A program made the position numbers and the translations under genes. From Actinoplanes xinjiangensis (lineage in GTDB: Bacteria > Actinomycetota > Actinomycetes > Mycobacteriales > Micromonosporaceae), in the NCBI RefSeq assembly GCF_003148685.1, contig NZ_QGGR01000024.1, forward strand, positions 62,001 to 126,000: a stretch of DNA of 64,000 nt, given 5' to 3'. The notes below the pieces were generated by a model. It had not been told where the DNA came from. It ran no database searches and saw nothing but the letters and a program-made list of their open reading frames with translations. Position 1 is the stretch's first letter. Each line of letters opens with the position of its first letter. Of the stretch, positions 1 through 8,375 are shown one piece after another.

Positions 1-1
1 C

Positions 2-163
2 CACCACCACCTGGCTGCCGCGGGCGCCGACATCATCGGTGTCAGCGCCCGGATGCGCGACGACGACGAGGTCGCGGTCGCACATCCGGGCACCCGGGGG
101 TGGTGGACCCGGTGCTGGAGGATCTCCTCCGCCGTTGGCCCCGGTGGCGATCACCGCGGTTGA
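2..163 (+). pseudogene. possible fragment of a short-chain dehydrogenase
   Basis: The frame beginning at base 2 reads LAAAGADIIGVSARMRDDDE, which resembles the early beta-alpha-beta stretch of sugar-acid SDR dehydrogenases (family knowledge). Coherence is lost after about base 95 and the frame stops at 161-163. No glycine-rich NAD motif is visible because the window starts here. An SDR would fit the fuconate-type genes downstream. The fragment is short and the identification is weak. Confidence 0.22.
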
Positions 164-170
164 AGCCGTC

Positions 171-185
171 GGACACCAGATGTCT
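171..185. promoter_or_regulatory. GntR-type operator, distal site of sugar-acid operon
   Basis: GGACACCAGATGTCT matches 13 of 15 positions of the perfect palindrome AGACATCAGATGTCT at 3411-3425. It lies about 150 bp upstream of the sugar-binding protein start. I infer that it is bound by the FadR-type regulator encoded at 2657-3379. Confidence 0.55.
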
Positions 186-245
186 GCGCGTCGTTGTGCG
201 GAGAAACATCCAAACTATGGACGTCCATCGATCGCTGACCTATAA

Positions 246-260
246 ATACATCAGATGAAT
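246..260. promoter_or_regulatory. GntR-type operator, proximal site of sugar-acid operon
   Basis: ATACATCAGATGAAT matches 12 of 15 positions of the palindrome at 3411-3425, with the central ACATCAGATG core conserved. It sits 76 bp before the GTG start of the first operon gene, in an AT-rich patch that could hold the promoter. Two sites in one upstream region would suit looping or cooperative binding by a dimeric regulator (inference). Confidence 0.5.
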
Positions 261-336
261 CCGGACGCCCGGGCAGCGGGTGCGGGCTTCGGGCCGGCCC
301 CACCGCCGCCGGGTATGCCCTCACCAAGGAGGCGCA

Positions 337-1830
337 GTGAACCGCCACGCTTTCCTGCGGCTGGGTGCGATCGCGGTGCTGGCCACCGCCTTGCTCACCG
401 CGGCCTGTAACCGCGACAAGACGTCGGCCGGGAGCGGTGGCGACAGTGCCGCGCAGCCGCTGATCGGCGTCGACTACCCACGATCCGACACCGACTTCTG
501 GAACTCCTACATCAAGTACGTACCCGAGTTCGCCAAGGAACTCGGCGTCGAGCTGAAGACGACGAACTCGCAGAACGACATCGCGAACCTGATCTCCAAC
601 GTGCAGACGTTCCGCAGCCAGGGCGTCAAGGGTGTGGTGATGGCGCCGCAGGACACCGCCGCCGTCGCGCCCACCCTCGACCAGTTGGCGAGCGCGAAGA
701 TCCCGGTGGTCACCATCGACACCCGGCCGGACACCGGCAAGGTGTTCATGGTGGTCCGGGCCGACAACCGGGCCTACGGCACCAAGGCCTGCCAGTTCCT
801 GGGCACCAAGCTCGGCGGCAAGGGCAAGGTCGTCATGCTCCAGGGCGGGCTTGACTCGATCAACGGCCGGGACCGCACCGAGGCGTTCAACGAGTGCATG
901 AAGAAGGACTTCCCCGGCGTCACCGTCTTCGGCGAGGCCACCGACTGGAAGGCCGACGTGGCGGCGAGCAAGCTGCAGACGCGGTTCACCTCGGACCCCG
1001 ACATCAAGGGTGTCTACATGCAGTCGTCGTTCGCGCTGTCCGGCACGCTGCAGATTCTGGCGCAGCGCGGCCTCAAGGTGCCGCCGACCGACCCGAAGCA
1101 CGCGCTCACCGAGCAGGAGGCGCTCGCCCTGCTGCGCGATCGGGCCGCCGGGCGGGACGCGCGGGCGGCGGAGTTGCTGCGCGACGGCTACCCTGCGTAC
1201 ACCACGACGCCGGGCTGGCTCGGCTACGACGACGACAAACTCGACCGGCTGTGCGCCGAGGCGGTCGGCGCCGGCTACCAGCTGATCAAGCTCAAGGTGG
1301 GCGGAAACCTGGCAGATGACGTACGCCGCATGGGCATCGCCCGGCGTGCGGTGGGCCCGGACATCCGCATCGCGGTCGACGCCAACCAGATCTGGGGCGT
1401 GCCGGACGCCATCGGCTGGATGCGCGAGCTCAGCCGCTTCGACCCCTACTGGATCGAGGAACCGACCTCGCCGGACGACGTGCAGATCGACGCGTGCCGG
1501 GTCGGTGGGGTCAACGAGAACCTCGCCATTCTCCTGCTGGCCGCCAAGTTCGGCGTGCCGGTCTGCCCGCACGCCGGCGGAGTGGGCCTGTGCGAGCTGG
1601 TGCAGCACCTGGCCATGTTCGACTACGTCGCGGTCAGCGGCAGCCTCCAAGACCGGTTCATCGAGTACGTGGATCACCTGCACGAGCATTTCGCCGAACC
1701 GGCACAAATCCGCGCCGGCCGCTACCTGGCGCCCACCGCTGCCGGCATGAGCGCCGAGATCACGCCCGCCTCGCTGCACGCGTACCGGTTCCCGGACGGC
1801 CCGGCATGGACCACGGAGGTGGCCGCATGA
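337..1830 (+). CDS. in-frame chimera: sugar ABC substrate-binding lipoprotein fused to an internally deleted fuconate dehydratase
   Basis: The GTG start follows AAGGAGG. Residues 1-24 form a lipoprotein signal with lipobox LTAAC (Cys24). Residues to about 255 are a ribose-type periplasmic binding protein ending at PPTDPKH. From about residue 256 the sequence switches without a stop to an enolase-superfamily sugar acid dehydratase, most like L-fuconate dehydratase. Its KxK (LIKLKVG), Asp (AVDANQ) and Glu (EEPTSPDD) elements are visible. At about residue 382 a second in-frame jump goes from SPDDV to QIDACRVGG, removing the stretch that normally carries the third metal-ligand Glu; the later His (CPHAGG) remains. 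The ABC ATPase and permease genes expected between the two halves are absent. A working hybrid is unlikely: this is a deletion relic or an assembly artefact. The stop overlaps the next start (ATGA). Confidence 0.8.
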   Translation: MNRHAFLRLGAIAVLATALLTAACNRDKTSAGSGGDSAAQPLIGVDYPRSDTDFWNSYIKYVPEFAKELGVELKTTNSQNDIANLISNVQTFRSQGVKGVVMAPQDTAAVAPTLDQLASAKIPVVTIDTRPDTGKVFMVVRADNRAYGTKACQFLGTKLGGKGKVVMLQGGLDSINGRDRTEAFNECMKKDFPGVTVFGEATDWKADVAASKLQTRFTSDPDIKGVYMQSSFALSGTLQILAQRGLKVPPTDPKHALTEQEALALLRDRAAGRDARAAELLRDGYPAYTTTPGWLGYDDDKLDRLCAEAVGAGYQLIKLKVGGNLADDVRRMGIARRAVGPDIRIAVDANQIWGVPDAIGWMRELSRFDPYWIEEPTSPDDVQIDACRVGGVNENLAILLLAAKFGVPVCPHAGGVGLCELVQHLAMFDYVAVSGSLQDRFIEYVDHLHEHFAEPAQIRAGRYLAPTAAGMSAEITPASLHAYRFPDGPAWTTEVAA

Positions 1831-2678
1831 TCATCGACGCGCACCACCACCTGTGGCCGAACCTGGACGGCTACACCTGGCTCGACGGACCAGGCCTGGA
1901 GCGGATCCGGCGACCGTTCGCCCCGGCCGACCTGACCACCGAACTCGCCGCGAACGGCGTCGACGCCACCGTGCTGGTCGAGGGTGGTCGCTGCCACCCC
2001 GACGAGGCGGCCCTGCTGCTGCGCCTCGCCGCGCAGACCGGCCCGATCGCCGGCGTGGTCGCCTGGATAGACGTGGCGGCGCCGGACGTGACCGCCGAGA
2101 TCGACCGGTACCGGCAGCTCGAAGGCGGCGACCGGCTGGTCGGGGTGCGCTCTCAGGTGCAGGGCGAGGCCGATCCCGACTACCTCGACCGCGCCGATGT
2201 ACGGCGCGGGCTCGCCGCGATCGCCGCCGCCGGGCTGGTCTTCGACCTGGTGGTCCGGGCCGACCAGTTGCCGGCCGCGGCGCGCGCCGCCCGGGCCCTG
2301 CCGGGGCTGCGGTTCGTGCTGGACCATCTGGGCAAGCCGCGCATCGACGAGGGGGAGGCCGGCCTGCGCCGGTGGCGAGAACCGTTCGCAATGCTGGCCG
2401 GCAACTCGCACGTGAGCTGCAAGTTGTCCGGCATGGTCACCGAGGCCGGCCCGGCGTGGAGCCCGGACGATCTGGCGCCGTTCGTAGCGGTCGCCGTCGC
2501 CGAGTTCGGCGCCGAACGTCTGATGTTCGGCTCGGACTGGCCGGTGTGCCTGCTCACGGCCGACTATCACCGTGTGCGTAAGGCGCTCGAGCGGGCCCTG
2601 CCGCCGCTGCGGCCGCACGACCTCGACGAGATCTATGCCGGCACCGCGACCCGGGTCTATCGGCTCACCCTGCCCTGA
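1827..2678 (+). CDS. amidohydrolase family 2, probable L-fuconolactone-type hydrolase
   Basis: The 283-residue cytosolic TIM-barrel hydrolase begins with the metal-binding signature IDAHHHLW and carries the late motif FGSDWPVC typical of fuconolactonase-like amidohydrolase_2 proteins. Family members open sugar-acid lactones (fuconolactone to fuconate), which fits the adjacent dehydratase remnant. Its ATG overlaps the upstream stop by four bases, so it should be translationally coupled. It is intact even though the upstream dehydratase is broken. Its 3' end overlaps the converging regulator gene by 22 bp. The exact sugar (fuconate, rhamnonate or arabinonate) cannot be read from the sequence. 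Confidence 0.85.
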   Translation: MIIDAHHHLWPNLDGYTWLDGPGLERIRRPFAPADLTTELAANGVDATVLVEGGRCHPDEAALLLRLAAQTGPIAGVVAWIDVAAPDVTAEIDRYRQLEGGDRLVGVRSQVQGEADPDYLDRADVRRGLAAIAAAGLVFDLVVRADQLPAAARAARALPGLRFVLDHLGKPRIDEGEAGLRRWREPFAMLAGNSHVSCKLSGMVTEAGPAWSPDDLAPFVAVAVAEFGAERLMFGSDWPVCLLTADYHRVRKALERALPPLRPHDLDEIYAGTATRVYRLTLP

Positions 2679-3379
2679 CCGCGTTGCGCCGCAGCGGGCC
2701 GTTCGGCCAGCACCGCCCGCAGCCACGACTCGGACGTGTTGACGTGGATTAGTGCGGTGGCCTGCGCCAGCAGCTGGTCCCGAGCCCGCAGGGCCAGGTA
2801 GATCGCGTGGTGCTCGTCGATGGTGTGGTGTGCCGAGTTGCTCTCGATCAGCCCGCGCCACACCCGGGCCCGGACCGTGCGGCTGGACAGCCCGTCCATG
2901 AGCGAGGTCAGCGTCTCGTTGCCGGTTGCCGCGATCACCGTACGGTGAAAGGCCGTGTCGAACCGGATGAGCTTCTCGTGATCGTCCGCGGCGTCGCGCA
3001 TGTCGTCGAGGATTCGGCTGAGCACGTCGAGGTCCTCGTCGGACATGCGCAACGCGGCCGTGCCGGTGGCGACCGGCTCGAGCATCCGGCGCACCTCCAT
3101 CACCTCGAGCAGCGTGTCGTCCTGCAGCAGCTCGACGGCCAGGCCCACCCCCTCGAGCAGCAGGTGAGGCGCGAGGCTGGTCACGTAGGTGCCGTCGCCG
3201 CGGCGCACGACCAGCACCCGGGCCAGCTGCAGCGCCTTGACCGCCTCACGCACGCCGCTGCGCGACAGGCCCATCTGTGCGGCCAGCTGCGGTTCCGGCG
3301 GCAGCCTCGACCCGGGCGGCAGCTCACCCCGCTGGATCATGCTCCGGATCTTGGCGATCGCCTCGTCGGTCAGTGCCAC
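2657..3379 (-). CDS. FadR-subfamily GntR transcriptional regulator
   Basis: An N-terminal winged helix (PPEPQLAAQMGLSRSGVREA, then a wing at VRRGDGTYV) is followed by an all-helical FCD effector domain with a metal/ligand-type pattern (FDTAFHRTVIAATGNETL and DEHHAIYLAL). Such proteins usually repress sugar-acid operons and are released by a pathway intermediate. I prefer the GTG at 3379, preceded by GAGGGAGG at good spacing. An upstream GTG at 3397 would add six residues. A perfect 15-bp palindrome lies just upstream at 3411-3425 and degenerate copies precede the sugar-acid operon, so autoregulation plus operon control is likely. The gene is transcribed toward the lactonase gene and overlaps its end. 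Confidence 0.88.
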   Translation of the reverse strand: MALTDEAIAKIRSMIQRGELPPGSRLPPEPQLAAQMGLSRSGVREAVKALQLARVLVVRRGDGTYVTSLAPHLLLEGVGLAVELLQDDTLLEVMEVRRMLEPVATGTAALRMSDEDLDVLSRILDDMRDAADDHEKLIRFDTAFHRTVIAATGNETLTSLMDGLSSRTVRARVWRGLIESNSAHHTIDEHHAIYLALRARDQLLAQATALIHVNTSESWLRAVLAERPAAAQRGQGRVSR

Positions 3380-3410
3380 GACCCCTCCCTCACCCACCCG
3401 CCGCCACTAT

Positions 3411-3425
3411 AGACATCAGATGTCT
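3411..3425. promoter_or_regulatory. perfect GntR-type palindromic operator upstream of the regulator
   Basis: AGACATC-A-GATGTCT is a perfect inverted repeat with a one-base centre, 31 bp upstream of the chosen GTG start of the GntR gene. Near-copies occur at 171-185 and 246-260. Size and symmetry suit a FadR/GntR dimer. Confidence 0.65.
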
Positions 3426-3747
3426 TTGGGCGGCGTCACCCTTGGACGTGCTCGAGCACACGCCGGCCCAGGTGGCCGACGATCTACTCACCGTTCGTCG
3501 CGCAGAATCGTGCCGCGCGAAGCCTGCTGGGCGTCTGGACCGGGTTGCCCGATACGGTTCCAACGTCACTTGGCGCTGGTTTGCCGACCCGGCGTCGCGT
3601 GACGGCAACGACCCGGCCCAGCACGAGCGCATCGGCCGACCCTATGCAGGCAGCCTGCGTGCCGGGTCGCGCAGCGTCCGGCGGGTGACCGGTCCCGGCT
3701 CGGCGGCGTCGCCGAACTCGTAGCGGCGTTGATCTATCCTCCCTGGA
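3426..3747. other. intergenic, no convincing gene
   Basis: Open frames cross this stretch on both strands, but none has a recognisable motif, a good ribosome binding site or actinomycete-like codon structure. The plus frame from about 3440 to 3723 (DVLEHTPAQVADDLLTV and onward) has no partner that I recognise. It may be worn-down coding sequence. Confidence 0.4.
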
Positions 3748-5142
3748 ATGCACAAATCGGCTGAGGACTATCGGTGGGTGGCCGCCCACGGCGGGCGGAT
3801 TCCGCCCGGCGCGGTGCCGCACGGCTACGAGACGGACGGCGAGCCGCTGTGGGTGGGCCGCGTGCGGATGTACGGCGGCGTGCACCCGGCCAAGGTCCGC
3901 CCGGCGTTCGGCGCGGCCCAGGCCACCTGGGGCGGCAAGGAGGTCGCCGTCGACGAGTACGAGATCCTCATGGACCGCGGTGTCTGGGGCATCGCGTCCG
4001 GCGGCGCGGTGCCCGCGGACGCCTACCCGGCCGGCCGGGAGACCGACGGCGAACCGCTCTATGTCGCCCGCGCGGCGGCCGCCCCCGGCACCCTGCACCC
4101 CGGCAAGGTGCGACCCGCCTTCGGCGCCGCCAACATCGGATACGACAACGACGAACACCCGATCCTCTCGTACGAGGTGCTGCTGCACCCGTCGTCGGCG
4201 GCGCCGGGCGTGCGGCGCCCCGGGGTCGCGATGGAGCCCACCTACGCCGACTTCGGCGCCGAACCGCCCCGGGCCGGGAATCTGACGATCATCGGCGTCG
4301 AACGGTCCGCCGCCGCCGGTGACCACCTGGCCATCGGCGACGGCGGTTTCGTCGAGCTGGAGTTCGACGTGCCCGACCCGGCCGTTGCCCGCGAGGCCTG
4401 CGTGGCTCTCCGGGCGCTCGCGTCGATGCTCTTCGACGAGCCCGGGTACGCCCCTCTCACCGTTCGCCTCAACGACCGGCCGCTGGCCGAGCGCCTGCGC
4501 ATCCCGAACGGCGGCGGCCTGCCGCAACGCGTGGCCTTCGCGGTCCCGGCCGAGGACCTGCTGGCCGGCCGGAACACGCTGCGGATCGAAAACGCCGGCG
4601 ACGCCCGGAGCATGCTGTGGCTGTACCGGGTGACGATCGACCCGATGCACGCGCACGACCAGGCGAACCTGGCGCTGGAACGACAGGCGATCGCCGAGCC
4701 GGTGCTGAGATACGCGACCGCCGCCGGCGACGTCACCATCGTCATCGACCGCGGCGAGCAGGCCGTCCTCGACCAGGTGTCCTGGGCAGACGCGTCCGGC
4801 ACCGAGTACGCGATCACGTTCGAGCAGCAGCAGGCCGCCTTCTACGGCTGGCGCCGGCAGCCGGGCGAACGGCCGCAGGAGTTCCGTGGCCGGCTGGTCG
4901 GACGCGGGTCGGTGGCCGAGCAGGCCCGGCACTTCACCACGGAGGAGGGCTGGAGCGGCGGCTGGCACCGCAGCGGCGATCTGCGTCTCGCGGTGGGGGT
5001 GCCGGGCCACCCGGTCTCCAGGCTGAGCTGGCGCGACGGCCGCGGCAACAACGGCACGGTCGCCTTCGGTGACGACGGATTCCTGGGCACCTACCAGCGC
5101 GCCGGCGAAGGCCCCATCGGCTACCGCGGCCGTCCGGCGTAG
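3748..5142 (+). CDS. DM9-repeat (DUF3421) protein, probable carbohydrate-binding, with novel C-terminal region
   Basis: The 464-residue protein has no signal peptide. Residues 8-75 and 78-150 are two DM9 repeats, each with the pattern W..A.GG.(I/V)P..A...G.E.DGEPL and then HP.KVRPAFGAA and a closing YE(I/V)L. Eukaryotic DM9 proteins are mannose-type lectins (family knowledge). Residues about 165-310 look like a beta-sandwich, and about 325-464 form a tryptophan- and glycine-rich module (GWRRQPGE, GWSGGWHRSGD, SWRDGRGNNG) that I do not recognise. The ATG start has only a weak Shine-Dalgarno sequence. The gene stands alone and ends at a strong shared terminator. A cytosolic lectin or sugar sensor is possible, but its role is unknown. 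Confidence 0.75.
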   Translation: MHKSAEDYRWVAAHGGRIPPGAVPHGYETDGEPLWVGRVRMYGGVHPAKVRPAFGAAQATWGGKEVAVDEYEILMDRGVWGIASGGAVPADAYPAGRETDGEPLYVARAAAAPGTLHPGKVRPAFGAANIGYDNDEHPILSYEVLLHPSSAAPGVRRPGVAMEPTYADFGAEPPRAGNLTIIGVERSAAAGDHLAIGDGGFVELEFDVPDPAVAREACVALRALASMLFDEPGYAPLTVRLNDRPLAERLRIPNGGGLPQRVAFAVPAEDLLAGRNTLRIENAGDARSMLWLYRVTIDPMHAHDQANLALERQAIAEPVLRYATAAGDVTIVIDRGEQAVLDQVSWADASGTEYAITFEQQQAAFYGWRRQPGERPQEFRGRLVGRGSVAEQARHFTTEEGWSGGWHRSGDLRLAVGVPGHPVSRLSWRDGRGNNGTVAFGDDGFLGTYQRAGEGPIGYRGRPA

Positions 5143-5196
5143 CGCGAGGCGGCCTGCGGGGACTCAGTCTGCGTGCAGCGCCGGACCGCACGGCGA

Positions 5197-5228
5197 AGCG
5201 GCGTGGGGCATCCAAGCCCCACGCCGCT
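5197..5228. terminator. bidirectional hairpin terminator
   Basis: The left arm AGCGGCGTGGGGC pairs perfectly over 13 bp with the right arm at 5216-5228, with a six-base loop. It lies between the converging DM9 gene (stop 5142) and xylanase gene (stop 5243). There is no U-tract, as is common in actinomycetes. Confidence 0.8.
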
Positions 5229-5242
5229 CCGGTCGTGAGGGA

Positions 5243-6724
5243 TCAGGTCAGGCTGAACCTCTGGTTGGCCTGGCCGTGGCAGTCGTAGATCTGGATCTGC
5301 TGGCCGTTGGCGGTGCCCCAGACGTCCAGGCAGCGCCCGGACTGTACGCCGGTGATGGTGCCGTTGGTGTTGACGTTCCACTGCTGGTTGGCCTGCCCGT
5401 TGCAGCTGTAGATCTGCACGGCGGCACCGTTGCCGGAGCCGGCGGCGTCGAGGCAACGGTTGCCGTACACCGTGAGTTGCCTGCTCGCCGTCAGAGTCCA
5501 CTGCTGGTTGGCCTGGCCGTTGCAGTCGTAGAGGCTAACCCGGGTGCCGTTGTTCTGCGACGCGTTCGGTACGTCGACGCACCTGCCGGACTGGGCGCCC
5601 AGGATCCGCCCGGCCTGTCCCGAGGGGACCGACGGTGACGGCGACCCACTGCCGCCGCTCGGAGCCGGCGAGGACGGGGTCGGGCCGGCGGAATTGAGAA
5701 CGTTGAGCACCGAGGTGTACGCGGCCTTCTTGTTGCCGCTGCGGTCGAACAGCAGCGGGTTCTCGCCGGCCCGCCACGAGTCGCTGTCCCGCACGCCCCA
5801 CACGGTGATGCCGATGCAGCGCGGCACGTTGACGCAGGCCTGGGTGAGCCCGGCGTACTGGGTGGTCGACGAGTTGGTGACGTCGACCTCGGTCAGCGCC
5901 ACGTCGACGCCGAGAGCCGCGAAGCTCGACAGCGTCTGCTGGAAGTTGCCCGGCAGCGAGCTGCCACCGGTGAAGTGGGTCTGCAGGCCGACGCAGTCGA
6001 TCGGTACGCCACGGGACTTGAAGTCACGGACCAGGTTGTAGACGCCCTGCGTCTTGCCGTACGACCAGTTCTCGATGTTGTAGTCGTTGTAGCAGAGTTT
6101 GACCGACGGGTCGGCGGCGCGCGCGGTCCGGAACGCCACCTCGATCCAGTCGTTGCCGGTGGACTGCAGGTTCGACGACCGGCGGCTCCCGTCCTCGTTG
6201 AAGGCTTCGTTGACGACGTCCCAGGCGGCGAGCTTGCCCCGGTAGTGGGCCATGACCCCGTTGATGTGGTCGATCATCGCCTGCCGCAGGCTGCTGCCGC
6301 TCAGGCTCTGCATCCAGCCCGGCTGCTGCGCATGCCACGCGAGGGTGTGGCCGCGGACCTTCATGCCGCGCTGGGTCGCCCAGTTGTAGATCTGGTCCCC
6401 GGAACTGAAGTTGAACTGGCCCCGCTGCGGTTGCAGGGCATCCGGCTTCATCTCGTTCTCAGCCGTCACCATGTCGAACTCGCGCCCGGCGATCGAGGTG
6501 TACGTCGCATCACCGAGCCGGCTCGCGGCGATCGCCGTGCCGAAGTACCGGCCGGACTGCTGTGCCGCGGCGCCCAGAGTGCTGGCCGCGGCGTTGGCGT
6601 CCGGCATCACCATCACGGCGCTGAACGCCCCGACCGCGGCGACGAGGCCTGCGATCAGGATCTGGCTTCGCAACGATCGCCGCCGGGTGGCGCCGGCGGG
6701 ACGCAGTGGGGATGTGTCTACCAC
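5243..6724 (-). CDS. secreted GH10 endo-1,4-beta-xylanase with C-terminal ricin-type CBM13
   Basis: The 493-residue protein is exported: a charged N-terminus, a hydrophobic core at about 20-40 and an Ala-rich cleavage region at ANAAA near 43-47. Residues 48-345 form the GH10 barrel, with acid/base Glu173 in WDVVNEAF and nucleophile Glu279 in ALTEVDV. Residues 347-370 are a Pro/Ser/Gly linker. Residues 371-493 are a ricin B trefoil with repeated QxW-like motifs (NQQWTL, NQQWNV, and a variant NQRFSL). It cleaves internal beta-1,4-xylan bonds, with the lectin module holding it on the polymer. The GTG start follows AAGGGAAG. It stands apart from the pectin genes farther along. Confidence 0.95.
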   Translation of the reverse strand: MVDTSPLRPAGATRRRSLRSQILIAGLVAAVGAFSAVMVMPDANAAASTLGAAAQQSGRYFGTAIAASRLGDATYTSIAGREFDMVTAENEMKPDALQPQRGQFNFSSGDQIYNWATQRGMKVRGHTLAWHAQQPGWMQSLSGSSLRQAMIDHINGVMAHYRGKLAAWDVVNEAFNEDGSRRSSNLQSTGNDWIEVAFRTARAADPSVKLCYNDYNIENWSYGKTQGVYNLVRDFKSRGVPIDCVGLQTHFTGGSSLPGNFQQTLSSFAALGVDVALTEVDVTNSSTTQYAGLTQACVNVPRCIGITVWGVRDSDSWRAGENPLLFDRSGNKKAAYTSVLNVLNSAGPTPSSPAPSGGSGSPSPSVPSGQAGRILGAQSGRCVDVPNASQNNGTRVSLYDCNGQANQQWTLTASRQLTVYGNRCLDAAGSGNGAAVQIYSCNGQANQQWNVNTNGTITGVQSGRCLDVWGTANGQQIQIYDCHGQANQRFSLT

Positions 6725-7409
6725 GGGATCTTCCCTTCCTGGTCCTGTGTGGGGCGCCGGGAGCCGTTACGCGCGGCAGTCACAGCCGTCACGCGCGGCG
6801 GGGGAGCGCACAGGCCAACTCAAGCGATGACCGTCAATTCGTGAATGCTGGCACGGTAACATCGATGAAACAATAGATTCCGGAAAAGTCTCGTAAGTAT
6901 CAGATGGCGAATCGTTTCAGTTCGTCGACCGACTGCCACTTCACCAGCGGCTTTCCGATTCGTCCATCCACCAGATCCACGACGGTCGCGGCATGTGCCC
7001 CCGAGCCTCGTAGTGAACTTCCGAAACTTCCGAATTCGTGCGGGGGTGCCGGGCACCCTCATGCCGACGGTGTCAGGGACCGAGCACGGCGGCGGAAGAC
7101 ACCTGCCATCCCGGCCACGCACTTCTCCGGCACGGCGGCCGTCACCGGAGTCACCGCGAGAACTGATCCAGCAGGCCGCCGTGCAACTCCACGCCGTCGA
7201 AGCCGGCGACTTGCGCGTCGCGGGACCCGGTCCCTGGATCCGGCCGACGGATGATCGACATAGGTGTCTTACCGGGCCTGGAAGAGGAACTTCGCCGGGC
7301 CTTACTGCTTCAGACCGCTCCGCGGCTGTCGAAAGGGTTGGTCTCCCACAGATGTGGTGGCAACCGCGCAGGCGGCCTGCTGCCGTAAACTCCCCCGAAA
7401 GGCATCCCC
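6725..7409. other. divergent intergenic region, xylanase / PilZ gene
   Basis: This 685-bp stretch separates two divergent genes. It contains a tandem direct repeat of ACTTCCGA at 7017-7024 and 7026-7033, ending in an AATTCG patch, which may be an operator; its opposite-strand reading (TTTCGGAAGT) is loosely like xylanase-regulator sites. The AT-rich patch at 6830-6905 probably holds the xylanase promoter. No gene is convincing here. Confidence 0.4.
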
Positions 7410-8033
7410 ATGGTCGAGCTTCCGCCGGTCGGTACGCCGGTGTTTCTCGCCGCCGATGCGGAGTCGAGCTACCGTTCCCGGCTGGAAGAGGTAGACGGAA
7501 CGCAGATCACGGTCGCGGCGCCGTTGGAGACCACCGACCGGATCACCCTTCAGCCAGGTCAGAGGCTCGATCTGTTCTGGGCGCAGCCACGTTCCCGTGC
7601 CGTCCTGCCCTGTCAGCTGACGTCGACCGGTGACGGCGCCTTGTCCCGCTGGGTACTCAAGGCCGTCGGTGCTCCGGAGTCCAGCAACCGTCGCCAGTTC
7701 GTACGCGGGGGAGGAGGTAGCACCCTGCACCTGCTGGCGGCGCACGATCAGGCCCCGCTCGGCGCTCAGCTCCTGGACATCAGCGAGGGCGGGCTTCGGT
7801 GCTGGACGGAGCATGCGATACAGGCCGGCGTCAATGACCGGATCCGGGCCGCGGTGTCGCTGCACGGCGGCGAAGTCGAGATCACCGGTGTGGTGCACGC
7901 CGTCCGGGACGCCTGGGACATGCCGGGATACAACCTGGTTTTGAGGTTCCGGGCCGAGGAGGCCCTGGCACAGTCGATCAGGCAGCACATCTTCGCGTGG
8001 GAGATCGCCGAGCGTCGTCGCGGTCCGGGCTGA
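7410..8033 (+). CDS. PilZ-domain cyclic-di-GMP-binding protein
   Basis: The 207-residue cytosolic protein has an N-terminal YcgR-N-like beta domain (about 1-90) and a C-terminal PilZ domain. The PilZ signature is complete: RRQFVR at 94-99 and DISEGG at 123-128, the two elements that clamp c-di-GMP in the family. The ATG start is preceded by GAAAGG at seven bases. It is a single-gene unit with a hairpin 70 bp after the stop. Partners are not evident from the neighbours; in actinomycetes such proteins affect development or secretion (general knowledge, not shown here). Confidence 0.9.
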   Translation: MVELPPVGTPVFLAADAESSYRSRLEEVDGTQITVAAPLETTDRITLQPGQRLDLFWAQPRSRAVLPCQLTSTGDGALSRWVLKAVGAPESSNRRQFVRGGGGSTLHLLAAHDQAPLGAQLLDISEGGLRCWTEHAIQAGVNDRIRAAVSLHGGEVEITGVVHAVRDAWDMPGYNLVLRFRAEEALAQSIRQHIFAWEIAERRRGPG

Positions 8034-8101
8034 CCAGTGGTCCGGCGATTGTTGGTGTCGGAATAAGACTGCCGATCATCGTGGGCAGCCCAGGGAAAGC
8101 G

Positions 8102-8120
8102 CCAGGCGGACGACGCCTGG
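8102..8120 (+). terminator. hairpin after PilZ gene
   Basis: CCAGGCG pairs with CGCCTGG across a five-base loop, 69 bp after the PilZ stop. The stem is modest, and a much stronger one follows at 8331-8371. Confidence 0.45.
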
Positions 8121-8330
8121 TAGCAATGCTCGAAACGGTCATCGAACCCACCATCAACGGACGCTCAGTAGCTCCATGAATTTCGGGAACGGATTTACTT
8201 CGAGGTTCTCGATGCCGGTCCAAAGAGGGAACCGAGTTCGCTTCCTCGCTCCCCGGACTGGGCGACTGGGCATCCCCGGAAGGCGATCGAGATGGATAGC
8301 AACTAGAGAGCACAGCACGGGCCGTCTGCT

Positions 8331-8371
8331 CGGGGTGCTCGTCACCAGAGGTTGGCGTGACGAGCACCCCG
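8331..8371. terminator. strong bidirectional hairpin terminator
   Basis: CGGGGTGCTCGTCAC pairs perfectly over 15 bp with 8357-8371 across an 11-base loop. It ends 5 bp past the protease stop on the minus strand and also faces the PilZ gene. The 8121-8330 stretch before it holds no recognisable gene. Confidence 0.8.
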
Positions 8372-8375
8372 AGGG

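Noticed and set aside
151..1779. 542-codon open frame on the minus strand
   Set aside because: It mirrors the plus-strand chimeric gene, has no motif, and reflects GC-rich codon third positions.
3484..5010. 508-codon minus-strand frame opposite the DM9 gene
   Set aside because: No domain is seen, and the plus strand carries clear DM9 repeats and a terminator in the right place.
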